A stretch of 37,101 nucleotides of DNA from positions 1 through 37,101 of the forward strand of contig NYZZ01000018.1 in the NCBI GenBank assembly GCA_002687355.1. Reading direction: 5' to 3'. This DNA comes from Methanobacteriota archaeon (GTDB lineage Archaea > Thermoplasmatota > Poseidoniia > MGIII > CG-Epi1). Below the pieces are notes generated by a model. It saw nothing but the letters and a program-made list of their open reading frames with translations, ran no database searches and had not been told where the DNA came from. Shown here one piece after another: positions 34,607 to 37,101 of the stretch. Every line of letters begins with the position of its first letter. Position 1 is the first letter of the stretch. The translations under genes were made by a program, and so were the position numbers.

Positions 34607-36894
34607 AACTACAGCCGCTTGAGGGCGTGGAACAGGCATTCACGGTACCGCTCGATGGAGACCTCAAGGCAGCCGCCGAAGTGCTAGGGCTGGGACTCTC
34701 GGTCACTGAGCTTGAAAAGGTACGCGACTATTTTCGCGCCGAGAAACGGGTGCCAACCGATATCGAGCTGCAAGCGATTGATCAGGCATGGTCCGAGCAC
34801 TGTTGCTACAAATCATCGCGCCCCGTTCTCGAGGAAACCGTTTTCGGACTTGATGTACCGCGCAAGGTCTTCGTGCGGGAAGATGCAGGTGTGATGGAAT
34901 TCGATGCCGACCACTACTACGTTGTTGGCCTTGAGTCACACAACCACCCTTCGGCACTCGACCCCTATGGCGGGGCGGCGACTGGTATCGGCGGAATCCT
35001 GCGCGACGTGGTCTGCATGGGTGCACAGCCAATTGCCTTGGTCGACCCGCTGTTCTTTGGGGAACTAGATCTCCCTCGCGCTGAGCTGCCTGAAGGCGTC
35101 AAACATCCACGCTACCTGATGGGAGGGGTTGTAGCTGGTATCCGCGACTACGGTAACCGTGTGGGAATACCTACAGTGGCTGGGCAAGTGGTATTCCACC
35201 CCAACTACACTGGCAACCCACTGGTGAACGTGGGCTGCATTGGTGTGATGCCGAAAGCAGAACTGATTCGCAGCCGAGCTGGCGGACCGGGTGACGTCTA
35301 CATCCTCGCCGGTGGCCGTACCGGCCGCGACGGCATCCACGGAGTGACGTTTGCGTCACGCGAACTGGAAGCAGGCTCCGAGAGCGACATTGGCGCGGTC
35401 CAGCTGGGGGATCCGATTACCAAGGAACCACTGATGCACCTCTGCCTCGAACTGAACCGAGCCGAACTACTGACCGGAATGAAGGACTTGGGCGGTGGCG
35501 GTCTCTCGTGCGTAGTCGGTGAACTGGCGCTGGATGGTGGCTGCGGTGCGCGCGTAGATTTGGAAAAGGTGCCACTCAAGCAGCCGGGAATGGCACCATG
35601 GGAAATCTGGGTTTCGGAATCACAGGAACGTATGATGTTTACCGTGCAACCTGAAAACGTCACGGAAGTGCTCGAACGATGCGCAGCGTGGGATGTTGAG
35701 GCGACCGAAATCGGAGAAGTCGTCCCCCAGAAGCGAACGTGCGTCGACTGGCACGGCACGACTGTGCTGGACCTCGACCTTGAGTTTACAACCAAGGGCC
35801 CTGCCTATCAGCGACCGGCGCTTGAACCGCAGACGCCCGAGCCTGTAGCAGCAGTAATGAAGCAACCAGACGACCTCGGAGCATTACTGCTCGAGCTGCT
35901 GGCGACCCCCGAGGTATGTTCGCGCTCGTGGATCATCCGACAATATGACCATCAAGTACGCGGATCTACTGCGCTTAATCCACTACAGGGACCGGTCGGG
36001 AACGAAGGTCCTGGAGATGCTGCCGTGCTGAAGCCTGTGGCGGATAGCTGGCGCGGACTGGCGCTGACGAGCGACGTCAATCCCTGGCTGGTGGAAGCTG
36101 ACCCCCACGCAGGAACACTACTGGCGATTGCCGAAGTATGCGGTAATCTCGCCGCTGTAGGTGCACGTATCGATTCGCTCGCCGATTGTCTTTGCTTTGG
36201 AAATCCAGAAAAACCTGAAGTGATGGGGCAGTTTCGCGCTACCTGCGAAGCGCTAGGTGAAGGCGCGCTGGCGCTTGGGGTACCGTATATCTCAGGCAAC
36301 GTTAGTTTCTACAACGAAACTTCCCAAGGTGCTGTACCGCCAACACCTGTGTTGATGGGGATTGGGCTCGTTGATGATATTCGTAACTGCGTCACGAGTG
36401 ACCTGAAACTAGAGGGGGAACTCTGGATTGTCGGTGCAACCCATGACGAATGGGGCGCTAGCCTCGCTGCAAGGCATCTTGAATTCGAGGGAGGAACGCT
36501 GCCAACGGTCGATTTCACGACACTGATTCCGCGTATGGAGGCATTGATAGATGCAATGGAGGCTGGTGAAGTAGTCGCATGCCACGACCTCTCGGCCGGA
36601 GGCCTCGCAATTGCACTGGCCGAGATGTGCCTGTCCGGTAACGGCGCAGCTATTGAGCTGTCCTCGAACTTGGATGCAATGGCCACTCTCTTCAGCGAGT
36701 CTGCTGGACGCTGGCTAGTACAGATTGCTCCGGGGCGTGAAGCAAACTTTGCAAAGCGTTTCGAACACGCGCAACGGCTCGGTACGCCCGCTGATAAGCT
36801 ATCGATAACATCCAATGACAACACACTGCTGGAGCTATCGCCGGCAGCACTGCGAGAGGCCTGGGAAGCCCCACTCTGGGAACGACTGGCCTAG
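34603..36894 (+). CDS. purL: Phosphoribosylformylglycinamidine synthase subunit PurL
   Basis: DQAWSEHCCYKSSRPVL, VVGLESHNHPSALDPYGGAATGIGGILRDVVCMGAQP, GGGGLSCVVGELA, ALTSDVNPW, CHDLSAGGLAIALAEM. Confidence 0.96.
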   Translation: MKLQPLEGVEQAFTVPLDGDLKAAAEVLGLGLSVTELEKVRDYFRAEKRVPTDIELQAIDQAWSEHCCYKSSRPVLEETVFGLDVPRKVFVREDAGVMEFDADHYYVVGLESHNHPSALDPYGGAATGIGGILRDVVCMGAQPIALVDPLFFGELDLPRAELPEGVKHPRYLMGGVVAGIRDYGNRVGIPTVAGQVVFHPNYTGNPLVNVGCIGVMPKAELIRSRAGGPGDVYILAGGRTGRDGIHGVTFASRELEAGSESDIGAVQLGDPITKEPLMHLCLELNRAELLTGMKDLGGGGLSCVVGELALDGGCGARVDLEKVPLKQPGMAPWEIWVSESQERMMFTVQPENVTEVLERCAAWDVEATEIGEVVPQKRTCVDWHGTTVLDLDLEFTTKGPAYQRPALEPQTPEPVAAVMKQPDDLGALLLELLATPEVCSRSWIIRQYDHQVRGSTALNPLQGPVGNEGPGDAAVLKPVADSWRGLALTSDVNPWLVEADPHAGTLLAIAEVCGNLAAVGARIDSLADCLCFGNPEKPEVMGQFRATCEALGEGALALGVPYISGNVSFYNETSQGAVPPTPVLMGIGLVDDIRNCVTSDLKLEGELWIVGATHDEWGASLAARHLEFEGGTLPTVDFTTLIPRMEALIDAMEAGEVVACHDLSAGGLAIALAEMCLSGNGAAIELSSNLDAMATLFSESAGRWLVQIAPGREANFAKRFEHAQRLGTPADKLSITSNDNTLLELSPAALREAWEAPLWERLA

Positions 36895-36926
36895 ACGCTT
36901 TTATCAACCCCTTTGATGGCGGCGAG

Positions 36927-37101
36927 ATGACGCTCGCAGCGACGTTGATACTGCTGATTTTCATAGTTGCCTTTGTACTAATTTTAGGAGAATTTGTCCA
37001 CCGTACTTTAGCTGCATGGGGAGGAGCTGTAGCTATGCTTATTGTCGGAAAAATATATGGTACCTTAGATTGGTGCTCTGGACATGGTAGTAATCATTGT
37101 G
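36927..37101 (+). CDS. N-terminal fragment of ArsB/NhaD-type permease (truncated by window end)
   Basis: Hand translation MTLAATLILLIFIVAFVLILGEFVHRTLAAWGGAVAMLIVGKIYGTLDWCSGHGSNHC; HRTLAAWGGAVAMLIVG resembles the ArsB/CitM/NhaD first-TM motif. Confidence 0.6.
   Translation, partial: MTLAATLILLIFIVAFVLILGEFVHRTLAAWGGAVAMLIVGKIYGTLDWCSGHGSNHC

Overview
This 37.1 kb window is gene-dense and archaeal. It carries AglB/STT3, archaeosortase, TATA-like boxes about 25-30 nt upstream of many start codons, and many ATGA/GTGA start-stop overlaps. My best guess is a planktonic marine euryarchaeon (Poseidoniales/MGII- or MGIII-like), but this is inference and no rRNA is present. Order along the window: C-terminus of a heme-copper oxidase subunit I; a first HPPD gene plus a VOC-family gene and a decayed partial tandem duplicate of it; two secreted/anchored proteins (choice-of-anchor-V-like; double-cupredoxin with thrombospondin-3 repeats and an LPGPG-TM-RRRR tail); HIT; EVE; TatA/TatC; MutS; an S2P-PKD protease; a tyrosine-catabolism block (second HPPD, HGD, ZIP transporter, aldo/keto reductase, TauE, an uncharacterised protein translationally coupled to FAH); a 2282-aa AglB with a long beta-sandwich repeat tail; ThyA-DHFR; a minus-strand operon coiled-coil / nucleotidyltransferase / archaeosortase-phosphatidylserine-decarboxylase fusion / PssA; PurC; CDP-alcohol phosphatidyltransferase plus PgpA; PurS-PurL; and a truncated ArsB/NhaD-like permease. 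The most interesting leads are: (1) the ArtA-PSD fusion in an operon with PssA, plus a plausible substrate in the same window; (2) the unknown protein overlapping fah in a tyrosine pathway with no visible maleylacetoacetate isomerase; (3) the giant AglB; (4) a 391-bp tandem duplication that made a chimeric, ligand-less VOC remnant; (5) an overlooked 42-aa ORF; and (6) recurring CTAG shared stops and shared divergent TATA elements. No rRNA, tRNA, CRISPR array or transposase was recognised.
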